A model generated the notes under the pieces. That model did not search any database and was not told the origin of the DNA. It saw only the letters and a list, made by a program, of their open reading frames with translations. The position numbers were made by a program, and so were the translations under genes. DNA of 64,000 nt. It comes from Selenomonas sp963528755. Lineage in GTDB: Bacteria; Bacillota; Negativicutes; Selenomonadales; Selenomonadaceae. The stretch is taken from positions 124,001 through 188,000 of the forward strand of contig NZ_CAURXA010000006.1 of NCBI RefSeq assembly GCF_963528755.1, in the 5' to 3' direction. Positions 1 to 9,604 of the stretch are shown piece after piece; the first letter of the stretch is position 1, and each line of letters starts with the position of its first letter.

Positions 1-1068
1 CAGGAAAGGAAAGCATTTCCTGCATTTGCCTGCATGGGCCCGGAGCCTTTGACCGAGGAATTTGATGCATCGTATTTATATGACGCCATGCAAAAGAGCG
101 GTCAGCGCATCAAGAGCTTTTTGCTCGATCAGGGCAAGGTGGCGGGACTTGGCAATATCTATGTCGATGAGGCCTTGTTCTTTGCAGGCGTCCATCCTCT
201 GCGAAGAGCGCATACGCTGAATCACGACGAGGCGTTCCGTCTTTGGCAGGCGATCACGAAGGTCATCGCCGAAGGCATCGAAGACGGTGGCACGACGTTT
301 CGTGACTATGTGGACGGCGAGGGCAAGTCTGGCTTCCATCAGCAAAAGCTGCGCGTCTATCATCGGGAAGGAGAGCCGTGCCTCGTCTGCGGCACAAAGA
401 TCGAGAAGATTCGTGTGGGCGGGCGCGGCACGCGCTTCTGCCCGCATTGTCAGGCGCTGCGCGACGGCAAGCTGAGATTGATCGGCTTGACCGGCGTCAT
501 CGCGAGTGGCAAGAGCACGGTCAGCCGTCAGCTCATGAAGCTTGGCGCACATGTCGTTGATATCGATAAGATCGCGCACGATCTGGCAAAGCCGCACAAA
601 CCTCTTTGGGATGCCTATCGCGAGCATTTCGGTGAAGAGATCTTGGCCGAGGACGGCAGTCTTTGCCGTGAAAAGATTGCGGCGCGAGTGTTTTCCGATC
701 CCGAGGAGCGGCGCTGGATCGATGGGGCGGCGCATCCGTTGATTGCTGCAAGCGTGAGGAAAAAGATTGCCGCTCTTGAGAAAAAGGGCGCGAAAATCAT
801 CTTTCTCGATGTGCCGCTGCTCTTTGAGGCAGGTTGGAATCGCATGGCAGATTTCATCTGGCTCGTTTCTGTGTCGAAGGAGACGCAGCTGGCGCGTCTG
901 ATGAAGCGTAACGGCTATACCGAGGAGGAAGCGGCGGCAAGGATTCGCTCGCAATTTCCGTTGGAGGAGAAGAGGCAGCGTGCCGACTGCATCATCGAGA
1001 ACGATGGCACGCTGCAAGAGACGGCTGCGCAGACAGCGGCGGCATGGGAAAGGCTGTCGGCGCTTTGA
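1..1068 (+). CDS. mutM-coaE: MutM-CoaE fusion: formamidopyrimidine-DNA glycosylase (C-terminal part) joined to dephospho-CoA kinase; 5' end cut by window
   Basis: The reading frame is open from base 1, so the N-terminal MutM catalytic domain lies outside the window. Counting from the first ATG at 34, residues about 24-55 match the MutM helix-two-turn-helix region (GLGNIYVDEALF). Cysteines 116, 119, 136 and 139 form the MutM zinc finger. The frame then runs without a stop, through a linker of about eight residues, into a complete dephospho-CoA kinase starting near residue 149. Its P-loop is GVIASGKST (154-162), where the family usually has GG. MutM removes oxidised purines from DNA; CoaE phosphorylates dephospho-CoA in the last step of CoA synthesis. 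The two genes are neighbours in many Firmicutes; here they are one frame. A TTG at 478 could start CoaE separately, but I see no Shine-Dalgarno sequence before it. Confidence 0.9.
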   Translation, partial: QERKAFPAFACMGPEPLTEEFDASYLYDAMQKSGQRIKSFLLDQGKVAGLGNIYVDEALFFAGVHPLRRAHTLNHDEAFRLWQAITKVIAEGIEDGGTTFRDYVDGEGKSGFHQQKLRVYHREGEPCLVCGTKIEKIRVGGRGTRFCPHCQALRDGKLRLIGLTGVIASGKSTVSRQLMKLGAHVVDIDKIAHDLAKPHKPLWDAYREHFGEEILAEDGSLCREKIAARVFSDPEERRWIDGAAHPLIAASVRKKIAALEKKGAKIIFLDVPLLFEAGWNRMADFIWLVSVSKETQLARLMKRNGYTEEEAAARIRSQFPLEEKRQRADCIIENDGTLQETAAQTAAAWERLSAL

Positions 1069-1100
1069 GATGCGCCGCACAGAGGGAAGAGGGAGCTTGC

Positions 1101-1730
1101 ATGGCGGAGGGCAATGATTTTCACAGGCGCGTCAGGCAGAGACGGCAGGAGACGAATCGTCGCTTTGCCGCCTTCTTCCTTGGCGTTGTCATCCTGTGCA
1201 TGGCGTTTTCCTTTTTTTTCGCCATGCAGTCGGAATCCATGCAGCGTCAGTACATCTACCCCTATCCATATCGCTCGGTTGTCGAGCATTATGCTGCAAA
1301 GTACAAGGTGGACAGTTCTCTCGTGGCGGGCATGATCTTGTCAGAGAGCAAGTTTCAAAGCGGGGCGAAATCTCATCGCGGCGCCGTCGGCCTGATGCAG
1401 CTGATGCCGGAAACGGCGCTGTGGATTTCCGAGCAAATCGACGATCAGGAGTATAATCCGGGCGAACTGCATGAACCGCAGAAGAATATCGAGTACGGCA
1501 CATGGTACATCGCTTCGCTGGAAAAGGAGTTCGAGGGAAACGACGTGCTGGCTCTGGCAGCGTACAACGCCGGACGCGGCAATGTGCACGATTGGATGGA
1601 AGAAAATCATTGGGGCATGGATTTTCGTGAGGTTTCCGCCATACCTTATGAGGAAACGCGCGCCTATGTGATGAGTGTTCTGAAGAACAGGCAGAAGTAT
1701 TTGGAGCTTTACGGCGACAAGGAAGATTGA
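1101..1730 (+). CDS. Membrane-anchored lytic transglycosylase (SLT domain)
   Basis: A 209-residue protein with a short basic N-terminus, one membrane segment at about residues 22-42 and a soluble SLT domain. The catalytic glutamate is in SESKF (about residue 82), followed by the family motifs GAVGLMQLMP and AYNAGRGNV. Such enzymes cleave the glycan strand of peptidoglycan to form 1,6-anhydro-muramic ends; here the domain would face the periplasm, anchored to the inner membrane. The ATG at 1101 follows a GAAGAGGGAG ribosome-binding site and gives a normal signal-anchor; an in-frame start at 1044 would add an unlikely extension overlapping coaE. It lies between coaE and polC and is probably co-transcribed with them. 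Confidence 0.9.
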   Translation: MAEGNDFHRRVRQRRQETNRRFAAFFLGVVILCMAFSFFFAMQSESMQRQYIYPYPYRSVVEHYAAKYKVDSSLVAGMILSESKFQSGAKSHRGAVGLMQLMPETALWISEQIDDQEYNPGELHEPQKNIEYGTWYIASLEKEFEGNDVLALAAYNAGRGNVHDWMEENHWGMDFREVSAIPYEETRAYVMSVLKNRQKYLELYGDKED

Positions 1731-1741
1731 GCGAGGCGCGT

Positions 1742-4700
1742 ATGATGCAGAAGAAGCTATGTATTGTTCCGGAAAAAAGAAATATCCTGCGCGAACTCAC
1801 GCAGGGCATCGAGCTTACGCAAGCAGAGCAGAAGCTTCTCTTTGCCGCCGTCGTCAAGCATGTGGAGATTTCTCTGAAAGGGAACTCTTGGGAGATTCTG
1901 CTGCAGACGCAGGAATTCATCCGCACGAGCCTCCTCGACTATGTGGGCGCATATATCAAGAAGCGGGTGCAGATCGAGAATCTTGTGTTTTATCAGGACG
2001 TTCTCGATATTGAGGCTTCCATTGAGCGCACATGGAAGGAACTCTGCCTCGTTGCCGCCAACGGCAATCCGACGGTGCTCCATCTGCTCAAGAATGCAAA
2101 GCGCATCTTCGACGGGAGCAGTCTGCTCCTTGAGGTCAAGGGTGAGCTTTCGGGCGAGATTCTGCGCGCGCACGATGTGCCGAATCTCCTGCAGAAGGCC
2201 ATCGAGAAGATGCTCACGATTCGCTGCACCGTTTCGTACAAGGCGCTTGACGAGGAATACGACATCCTGGAAGAGGATGGCGACCTCATGATGGATCGCG
2301 TCTATGAGGAAAATCTGCGGCAGAAGAAAGAAGCGTCTGCCGCGGCTCCTTCTGCGGCACAGCCGAAAAAAGCGTCTGCGGCTTCGGCGCATCGGTCAGC
2401 GCCCATGACGCGGACGGCGGGGCATGGCGCAGACTTGATTTTTGGCAAGAGGTTTACGGGCGAAGCGATTTCCATCGACGACACTGACGGCGAGATGAAG
2501 AACGTCATCCTGACAGGTACGATCGGGCGCGTCAGTTCACGGGAGTTCAAGACGAACACGAAGCTGCTGCTCTTTGATCTCGCCGATGCGACGAATGGTA
2601 TCAGCTGTAAGAAGTTCTTCAAGGAAAAGGAGCAGGAAGTATACGACAAGGCACTGGCTTCCGTGAAAGAAGGGATGCTCGTACGCGTCAAGGGCGCGAT
2701 TCGCTTTGACACGTTCCAGAACGAGTTCATGCTCTTCGTCGATTCGATGCAGAAAGTGGAAAAGCCGAAGCGCGAGGACAAGTCCGAGGTCAAGCGCGTC
2801 GAGCTTCATGCACATACGCGCATGAGCAACATGGATGCCGTGGTCTCAGCGGAAACGCTGATCAAGACGGCGGCTTCATGGGGCTGGCCTGCCATCGCCA
2901 TCACCGATCATGGCGTCGTACAGGCGTTCCCCGATGCAGCCAAGGCGGCGTCCAAGCTCGACATCAAGGTCATATACGGCATGGAAGGCTATCTTGTCCA
3001 GGAGGATTTTGAGCAGAAACACGCGAACCATATCATTTTTCTGGCAAAGAACTTGAACGGCCTGCGCAATCTCTATCAGATGGTGTCGCTGTCGCATCTG
3101 AAATATCTGCATCGTCAGCCGCGCCTTCCCAAACACATCATTGAGGAATACCGCGAGGATGTCATCATCGGCTCTGCCTGCGAAGCGGGCGAGCTGATCC
3201 GCGCCATCGTCGCGCAGAAGCCCGAAGAGGAGCTTCTGGAAATCGCGAGTTTTTACGACTACCTTGAGATCCAGCCCATCGGCAACAATGAGTTCCTAGT
3301 GCGAAGCGACAAATTCCCGCACATCAAGGATGACGAGGACTTGCGGCGCATCAATCTCAAGGTGGCGGAGCTGGCGAAGAAACTCGGGAAAATGCTCATC
3401 GCTACGTGCGACGTCCATTTTCTCAATCCCGAGGATGCGATCTACCGCGCGATTCTCATGAAGGGCAAGGGCTTCGAGGATGCGGAACTGCAGCCGCCGC
3501 TTTTTTTGCGCACGACGGAGGAGATGCTCGCCGAGTTCGATTATCTGGGCGAAGAAGCCGCCTACGAGGCGGTCGTGACGAATCCGCGCAAGGTCAGCGA
3601 CATGATCGAGAAATTCAAGCCCATTCCCGATGAACTTTATTCACCGATGATTCCGGGCGCTGCGGAGGAAATCCGCGATATGTCATACCGCAAGGCGCGT
3701 TCCCTCTACGGCGAGAACCTGCCCGAGGTCGTCGAAGCCCGCTTGAAGCAGGAGCTTACGCCGATCATCGGGCATGGTTTCTCGGTGCTCTACCTCATTG
3801 CCCAGCGCCTCGTCAAGAAGTCGAACGATGACGGCTATCTCGTCGGCTCGCGCGGCTCGGTCGGCTCTTCCTTCGTGGCGACGATGACCGACATCACGGA
3901 GGTTAACCCTCTGCCGCCGCATTGGCGCTGCCCGCACTGCAAGTTCAGCGAATTCGTCGAGGACGGCTCCGTCGGCTGCGGTTACGATCTGCCGAGCCGA
4001 AAATGCCCCGTCTGCGGCACGGAGCTCCTAAAAGACGGGCACGACATCCCGTTTGCCGTATTTCTCGGCTTTGACGGCGACAAGGTTCCCGATATTGATT
4101 TGAATTTTTCGGGCGAATATCAGCCCGTGGCACACAAGTATACGGAAGAGCTTTTCGGCAAGGACAACGTCTACCGCGCGGGCACGATCGCCACAGTCGC
4201 TGACAAGACGGCGTTCGGCTATGTGAAGAAGTTCTTTGAGGAGAAGGGCGTCAAGAAGCACAATGCCTACATCGCGAGTCTCGCCGCCGGCTGCATGGGC
4301 GTCAAGCGCACGACGGGACAGCATCCTGCAGGCATCATGGTCGTGCCGCGCAATATGGACGTACACTTTTTCACGCCGATCCAGCGTCCCGCCGACGACA
4401 AGAACACGACGACGATCACGACGCATTTCGACTATCATTCAATCAGCAGCCGTCTCGTCAAGCTCGACATCCTCGGACACGATGACCCGACGGTCATCAA
4501 GATGCTCGAAGACCTCACGCACCGCGATCCCAAGACGATACCGTTCGACGATCCGGCGACCCTGAGCATCTTTTCTTCGACGAAGGCGCTGGGGCTTGAT
4601 CCCAAGGAACTTGGAGCGAATTCGGGCACGTTCGGCATCCCCGAGTTCCGAACGGGATTCACGCGCCAGATGATCGACGATACGCATCCGTCGTGCTTCA

Positions 4701-5509
4701 GCGACCTCGTGCGTATCTCGGGCTTCTCGCACGGCACGGACGTTTGGCTCGGCAATGCGCAGGATCTTATCCGCAGCGGTCAATGTACCCTGCGCGAAGC
4801 CATATCGGCGCGAGATGACATCATGATGTACTTGATTCACAGCGGCATCGATCCGCTCCTTTCCTTTCAGACGATGGAATCGGTCAGAAAGGGCAAGGGC
4901 ATAAAGGAAGAGACGGTGAAGATTCTGCGCGAGGGAGGCATCCCCGAATGGTACATCGAGGCGTGTCAGAAAATCAAGTACATGTTCCCGCGCGCCCACG
5001 CGACCGCCTACGTCATGATGGCTTGGCGCATCGCTTACTGCAAGGTGCATTACCCGCTCGCCTTCTATGCGGCCTATTTCTCGATTCGTGCGGCGGAATT
5101 TGACGCTGATGTCGTGGCGCGCGGCAAGGACTATGTGAAGAAGCAGCTCGACGCATTGGAGGCGAAGGAAGCGCCCGACATCAAGGAAAAAGCGACGATC
5201 ATCGTCCTGCAGCTTGCTTGGGAGATGTATCTTCGAGGCTTTTTTATGGAGCGCGTCGATATCTACGCCTCCGAAGCGGAGCGCTTCGTGCTCCACGAGA
5301 AATCCCTCCTGCCGCCGCTCGCCTCCTTGGGCGGCGTTGGAGCTTCTGCCGCGCGCAGCATCGTCGAGGCGCGAAAGGACGGACTCTTCACGTCCATCGA
5401 GGACATCAAGAAGCGCACGGGCGTATCGAAGACGTGCATCGAGGCGCTGCAGGCGCACGGCTGCCTTGCCGATATGGATGCGAGCGATCAGATGGAACTT
5501 TTCATGTAG
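1742..5509 (+). CDS. polC: DNA polymerase III alpha subunit, PolC type, without the inserted exonuclease domain
   Basis: A replicative polymerase of about 1255 residues (the classical Bacillus PolC has about 1437). In order: N-terminal domain, OB fold (about 235-340), PHP domain starting near residue 354 with HAH and TDHG motifs, a zinc-binding segment (CPHC and CPVC), the palm motif PDIDLNFSG with catalytic Asp784 and Asp786, LDILGHDDPT with a further acidic site, and C-terminal helix-hairpin-helix repeats. The DEDD exonuclease normally inserted in the PHP domain is missing: GMEGYLV runs almost directly into HIIFLAKN (residues about 413-435). ATG 1742 with GCGAGG upstream is preferred; TTG 1727 overlaps the previous stop codon. 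It is probably the main leading-strand replicase. Confidence 0.95.
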   Translation: MMQKKLCIVPEKRNILRELTQGIELTQAEQKLLFAAVVKHVEISLKGNSWEILLQTQEFIRTSLLDYVGAYIKKRVQIENLVFYQDVLDIEASIERTWKELCLVAANGNPTVLHLLKNAKRIFDGSSLLLEVKGELSGEILRAHDVPNLLQKAIEKMLTIRCTVSYKALDEEYDILEEDGDLMMDRVYEENLRQKKEASAAAPSAAQPKKASAASAHRSAPMTRTAGHGADLIFGKRFTGEAISIDDTDGEMKNVILTGTIGRVSSREFKTNTKLLLFDLADATNGISCKKFFKEKEQEVYDKALASVKEGMLVRVKGAIRFDTFQNEFMLFVDSMQKVEKPKREDKSEVKRVELHAHTRMSNMDAVVSAETLIKTAASWGWPAIAITDHGVVQAFPDAAKAASKLDIKVIYGMEGYLVQEDFEQKHANHIIFLAKNLNGLRNLYQMVSLSHLKYLHRQPRLPKHIIEEYREDVIIGSACEAGELIRAIVAQKPEEELLEIASFYDYLEIQPIGNNEFLVRSDKFPHIKDDEDLRRINLKVAELAKKLGKMLIATCDVHFLNPEDAIYRAILMKGKGFEDAELQPPLFLRTTEEMLAEFDYLGEEAAYEAVVTNPRKVSDMIEKFKPIPDELYSPMIPGAAEEIRDMSYRKARSLYGENLPEVVEARLKQELTPIIGHGFSVLYLIAQRLVKKSNDDGYLVGSRGSVGSSFVATMTDITEVNPLPPHWRCPHCKFSEFVEDGSVGCGYDLPSRKCPVCGTELLKDGHDIPFAVFLGFDGDKVPDIDLNFSGEYQPVAHKYTEELFGKDNVYRAGTIATVADKTAFGYVKKFFEEKGVKKHNAYIASLAAGCMGVKRTTGQHPAGIMVVPRNMDVHFFTPIQRPADDKNTTTITTHFDYHSISSRLVKLDILGHDDPTVIKMLEDLTHRDPKTIPFDDPATLSIFSSTKALGLDPKELGANSGTFGIPEFRTGFTRQMIDDTHPSCFSDLVRISGFSHGTDVWLGNAQDLIRSGQCTLREAISARDDIMMYLIHSGIDPLLSFQTMESVRKGKGIKEETVKILREGGIPEWYIEACQKIKYMFPRAHATAYVMMAWRIAYCKVHYPLAFYAAYFSIRAAEFDADVVARGKDYVKKQLDALEAKEAPDIKEKATIIVLQLAWEMYLRGFFMERVDIYASEAERFVLHEKSLLPPLASLGGVGASAARSIVEARKDGLFTSIEDIKKRTGVSKTCIEALQAHGCLADMDASDQMELFM

Positions 5510-5557
5510 TTGGGGGTGGCTTCGGCTTGACCTCTTGGAACGTCATGAGAAAATAAT

Positions 5558-5586
5558 ATGACATTTCAAGAAAAATACTATATAAT
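5558..5586 (+). promoter_or_regulatory. Sigma-70/A type promoter for the miaB-mutS-mutL operon
   Basis: ATGACA at 5558-5563 and TATAAT at 5581-5586 are separated by exactly 17 bases, one mismatch from the consensus. It lies in the 119-base gap between polC and miaB, and an AAGGAG ribosome-binding site follows at 5609. Confidence 0.75.
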
Positions 5587-5628
5587 GATACGCAGATTTC
5601 AGTTTTGTAAGGAGTACGTCAATTTTTC

Positions 5629-6963
5629 ATGGGAAATGGTATCTTGCAGAAGAAGAGGGCATTTATCGGCGTCTATGGCTGCCAGATGAATATTTCCGAT
5701 GCGGAGCGGATGGAAGGCCAGTTGGCGACGCTTGGCTACGAGCGCACGGAGGATATGGCGCGCGCCGATCTCATTCTTCTGAATACATGCTGTGTGAGGG
5801 AGACGGCGGAGGACAAGGTCTACGGGAAGATCGGCGAGATCAAGCATATCAAGCGCGCGAATCCCGCACTCATCTTTGGTATCACGGGCTGCATGGCGCA
5901 GAAGGAAGGCGAAGCCTTGATTCGCCGTGCACCGCACATCGACTTCGTGCTTGGAACGAACAAGGTGCATGAGCTGAAGGCGACGGTTCGCCGGCTTGAA
6001 TCCGCAAGGCGCGGTCCTGTCGTCGATGTGCTGTTGGGCGATGCGCCGCTGCCCGAGAACGTGCCGATCGAGCGCACGGGACGGCTTTCCGCCTGGGTGC
6101 CCATCATGTACGGCTGCAACAATTTCTGCACCTATTGCATCGTTCCCTATGTGCGCGGCCGCGAGCACAGCCGCCGGCCGGAGGACGTCGTGCGCGAGGT
6201 GGAAGAGGCGGCAGCGCAGGGCTTCAAGGAAATCACGCTCCTGGGACAGAATGTCAACTCCTACGGCAAGGATCACAAGATTGCGAGCTTTGCGGAACTT
6301 CTGCTCATGGTCGATGCGGTCAAGGGCGTCGAGCGCGTGCGTTACATGACTTCGCATCCCAAGGATCTCAGCGATGCTGTCATAGATGCAGTCCAGCAGG
6401 GCAGGCACATCTGTCCGCATTTTCATCTGCCCGTGCAGCATGGTTCTGACCGAATCTTGCGGGCGATGAACCGCGTCTATCGAAAGGACGCCTATCGTTC
6501 TCTTGTCGAGCGGATTCGCGCGGCTGTTCCGGACGCAAGTCTCACGACGGATCTCATCGTCGGCTTTCCGGGCGAGACAGAGGAGGATTTTGGGGAATTG
6601 CTCGACTTCCTGCGGGAAATTCGCTACGATGCCGCCTACACGTTCCTTTACTCGAAGCGCTCGGGCACCCCGGCTGCGACGATGGAGGCGCAGGTGGAAG
6701 ATTCCGTCAAGAAGGAACGTCTGCACCGCCTCATGGAGGTGCAGAATGAAATCAGTCTGGAAAAGAATGCGGCGCTCAAAGGAACGGTGCAGGAGGTTCT
6801 GGCGGAAGGGCCGAGCCGTACCGATGAGGATGTGTGGACGGGCAGGACGGGGACGAACAAGATCGTCCTGTGGCAGAAAAAGGGTCAGGAAACTGAGGGC
6901 GACATCGTGCGCGTGCGCATCACGCAGCCGCAGACATGGGTGCTCAAGGGTGAATTGCAGTAG
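5629..6963 (+). CDS. miaB: tRNA-2-methylthio-N6-dimethylallyladenosine synthase
   Basis: A 444-residue methylthiotransferase. It adds the 2-methylthio group to i6A37 of tRNAs that read U-starting codons. The N-terminal UPF0004 domain binds one 4Fe-4S cluster through Cys18, Cys54 (NTCCVRE) and Cys88. The radical SAM core has CNNFCTYC (Cys163, 167, 170), and a TRAM domain for RNA binding closes the protein (about 380-444). AAGGAG at 5609-5614 is a rather long 14 bases from the ATG, but no better start is in frame. miaA, which makes the i6A substrate and often follows mutL, is not in this window. Confidence 0.95.
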   Translation: MGNGILQKKRAFIGVYGCQMNISDAERMEGQLATLGYERTEDMARADLILLNTCCVRETAEDKVYGKIGEIKHIKRANPALIFGITGCMAQKEGEALIRRAPHIDFVLGTNKVHELKATVRRLESARRGPVVDVLLGDAPLPENVPIERTGRLSAWVPIMYGCNNFCTYCIVPYVRGREHSRRPEDVVREVEEAAAQGFKEITLLGQNVNSYGKDHKIASFAELLLMVDAVKGVERVRYMTSHPKDLSDAVIDAVQQGRHICPHFHLPVQHGSDRILRAMNRVYRKDAYRSLVERIRAAVPDASLTTDLIVGFPGETEEDFGELLDFLREIRYDAAYTFLYSKRSGTPAATMEAQVEDSVKKERLHRLMEVQNEISLEKNAALKGTVQEVLAEGPSRTDEDVWTGRTGTNKIVLWQKKGQETEGDIVRVRITQPQTWVLKGELQ

Positions 6964-6968
6964 GGCGG

Positions 6969-6993
6969 GGGCGGCATAGGCTGCCCTTTTCTT
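6969..6993 (+). terminator. Weak intrinsic terminator or attenuator between miaB and mutS
   Basis: GGGCGG at 6969 pairs with CTGCCC at 6981 (one G-U pair) around a six-base loop, followed by TTTTCTT. The stem is short, so it probably only reduces read-through. Confidence 0.4.
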
Positions 6994-7018
6994 GTTCGAG
7001 AGCGCTTTAGGAGGCTTT

Positions 7019-9604
7019 ATGGAACTCACACCGATGATGCAGCAGTATCTGGAAACGAAGAACCGGCATCCCGACGAGATACTGTTCTTTCGGCTCGGCG
7101 ATTTTTATGAGATGTTCTTCGATGACGCCAAGCTCGTTTCTCGGGAACTTGGGCTGACTTTGACGAGCCGCAGCGGCAACAAGGAGAAGACGCCGATGTG
7201 CGGCGTTCCGTACCATGCCGCTGAGAGCTACATTGCGAAGCTCATCAACAAGGGATACAAGGTCGCCATCGCTGAGCAGATCGGCGACCCGAAGGCGAAG
7301 GGGCTTACGAAACGCGAGGTCATAAAGATCGTCACGCCCGGCACAGTGCTCGCGGAATCCTCGCTGCACAATGCGCAGAACAACTATATAGCTCTGATTT
7401 TTGAGGAAGAGGAAGCGCTCGCACTCGCCGCCGCCGATGTTTCGACGGGCGAGTGCTTCTACGGCATTTATGAGGGAAAGGCCGCGCGGCAGATGCTCTT
7501 CGATGAGCTTTATCGCCTGATGATGCCGGAACTCATCCTGATGGGCGAAATTACTTTCCGCGATGAACTCGACGAATTCCTCGCGCTTCGGATGCCGAAG
7601 TGCGCCCTGACGCATCGAAAGACTGCATTCCCCGATTGGAAGCTGCGTCTGACACAGCACTTTGACAAGGATTCCTTGCCGCGGCGTGAATTTGCACAAA
7701 AGGCGGTCGCCGTCCTGCTTGACTATCTGCATGAGACGGTCAAGACAGATCTTTCGCATATCAACCGCCTGATCTACCTCGATGCGAGCGCAAACCTCGT
7801 CCTCGACACATATACTTTGCGCAATTTGGAGATCATCCGCAATCTGCGTGACGGCGGCAAGAAAGATACCTTGCTCGACGTCCTCGACTTCACGAAAACG
7901 GCGATGGGAAGCCGCCTCCTGCGCAAGTGGCTCGAATATCCGCTACTTTCCCGCGAGAAGATTGAGCGGCGCTTGGACGGCGTGGCGGAGTTTGCCGCAG
8001 ACTTTTCCCTGCGAGAGGATGTGCAGGCGCATTGCCGGGAAATTTTTGACTTCGAGCGCCTTTTGACGCGCATCGAAGTGGGCACGGCGAATGCGCGAGA
8101 TCTCGTTGCGCTGAAGCTGTCGCTCGGGGCATTGCCTCCTTTGAAGGCGCGGCTTGCCGCAGTCTCTGCACCGCTCTTGCGCGAAGCAGAGGGCGGCGTC
8201 GCGCTATTTGAAGAAATCGTATCGCTCTTGGAGCGTGCCATCGTGGAAGAACCGGGCATTTCCCTCAGAGAAGGCGGCATCATCAAGGAAAACTATGATG
8301 CGGAACTCGACGAGTATCGCCATATCTCGCATGACAGCAAGAAGATGCTGCAGCAGATGGAGGAGCGTGAAAAAGAACTCACAGGAATCAAAACCCTGAA
8401 GATCGGTTACAACAAGGTCTTCGGCTACTACATCGAGGTGCGCCGCAGCGGCGCCGATCTCGTGCCCGAGCGCTATATAAGAAAGCAGACATTGGCGAAT
8501 GCCGAACGCTACATCACGGAGGAACTCAAGGAGTTTGAAACGAAGATCCTCGGCGCACAGGAAAAGATTGTCCAGATCGAATACCGCCTTTTCACGGAGA
8601 TCCGCGAGACGATCAAGGCGGATCTGAGCCGCATCCAGCAGACGGCGCAGCACATCGCCGTCCTCGATGTGCTCGCAAGTCTCGCCGAAGCCGCGAACAA
8701 TTATAACTATGTGCGTCCCAAACTCGCAGCAAACGGAGAAATCTCCATTCGCGACGGCAGGCATCCGCTCGTGGAGCGTATTCTCACGAACGACCTCTTC
8801 GTGCCGAATGATACCGAACTAAACCATCAAGAATGCGAGATCATGCTCATCACAGGGCCGAATATGGCGGGAAAGTCGACCTACATGCGCCAGGTCGCCC
8901 TTTTGACGCTCATGGCGCAGAGCGGCAGCTTCGTGCCGGCGAAGGAGATGACATTTTCTCCCGTTGACCGCATCTTCACGCGCATCGGGGCGAGCGATGA
9001 TCTTGTCAGCGGGCAGAGCACCTTCATGGTCGAGATGAATGAGGTGGCGCAGATCTTGAAGTATGCGACGAAGGACAGCCTCGTGATTCTGGATGAGATC
9101 GGCAGGGGGACGAGCACCTTCGACGGCATGAGCATCGCGCGCGCTGTCGTCGAATACATGCGCAGCAAGATTCATGCCAAGACGCTGTTTGCCACGCATT
9201 ATCATGAACTGACGGATATGGAAGACGAACGCATAAAGAACTATTGCATCGCGGTCAAGGAGCGCGGCGCGAAGGTCGCCTTCCTGCGCCGCATCATCCG
9301 GGGCAGTGCGGATAAGTCGTACGGCATCCATGTGGCGCGTCTGGCGGGTCTGCCAAAGAACGTCACGCAGAGGGCGCAGGAAATTCTCGATGAAATCGAG
9401 CAATGCGCGGGCATCGCCGTTTCCTCGAAAGCGCCTGAGCAAGCGGCGCCGCAGGAAGAAGCCGCCTTGATGGGTTCGCTCTTCGCCCCGTCCCTGCGTG
9501 ATACCATTCTGTCGCTCGATGTCATGGCCATGACGCCGTTGGAAGCTTTGAATGAACTGTACCGTCTGCAGCAGCAGGTGAAGGGAGAGGAGGGAAAGCG
9601 ATGA
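7019..9604 (+). CDS. mutS: DNA mismatch repair ATPase MutS
   Basis: An 861-residue MutS1 of normal length. The N-terminal mismatch-binding domain carries the reading-head motif GDFYEMF. The connector, lever and clamp domains follow, then the ABC-type ATPase with Walker A GPNMAGKST at residues 613-621 and the Walker B/signature region DEIGRGTSTFDG. MutS recognises mismatches and recruits MutL. An AGGAGG at 7009-7014 sits four bases before ATG 7019. The gene overlaps mutL by four bases (ATGA), which suggests translational coupling. Confidence 0.97.
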   Translation: MELTPMMQQYLETKNRHPDEILFFRLGDFYEMFFDDAKLVSRELGLTLTSRSGNKEKTPMCGVPYHAAESYIAKLINKGYKVAIAEQIGDPKAKGLTKREVIKIVTPGTVLAESSLHNAQNNYIALIFEEEEALALAAADVSTGECFYGIYEGKAARQMLFDELYRLMMPELILMGEITFRDELDEFLALRMPKCALTHRKTAFPDWKLRLTQHFDKDSLPRREFAQKAVAVLLDYLHETVKTDLSHINRLIYLDASANLVLDTYTLRNLEIIRNLRDGGKKDTLLDVLDFTKTAMGSRLLRKWLEYPLLSREKIERRLDGVAEFAADFSLREDVQAHCREIFDFERLLTRIEVGTANARDLVALKLSLGALPPLKARLAAVSAPLLREAEGGVALFEEIVSLLERAIVEEPGISLREGGIIKENYDAELDEYRHISHDSKKMLQQMEEREKELTGIKTLKIGYNKVFGYYIEVRRSGADLVPERYIRKQTLANAERYITEELKEFETKILGAQEKIVQIEYRLFTEIRETIKADLSRIQQTAQHIAVLDVLASLAEAANNYNYVRPKLAANGEISIRDGRHPLVERILTNDLFVPNDTELNHQECEIMLITGPNMAGKSTYMRQVALLTLMAQSGSFVPAKEMTFSPVDRIFTRIGASDDLVSGQSTFMVEMNEVAQILKYATKDSLVILDEIGRGTSTFDGMSIARAVVEYMRSKIHAKTLFATHYHELTDMEDERIKNYCIAVKERGAKVAFLRRIIRGSADKSYGIHVARLAGLPKNVTQRAQEILDEIEQCAGIAVSSKAPEQAAPQEEAALMGSLFAPSLRDTILSLDVMAMTPLEALNELYRLQQQVKGEEGKR

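Noticed and set aside
76..1080. Long open frame of 334 codons on the minus strand opposite mutM-coaE
   Set aside because: It mirrors the codon structure of the high-GC plus-strand gene, has no recognisable domain and no ribosome-binding site. The same applies to long antisense frames at 14808-16943, 30657-32447, 45191-46975, 47491-48891 and 49601-51463.
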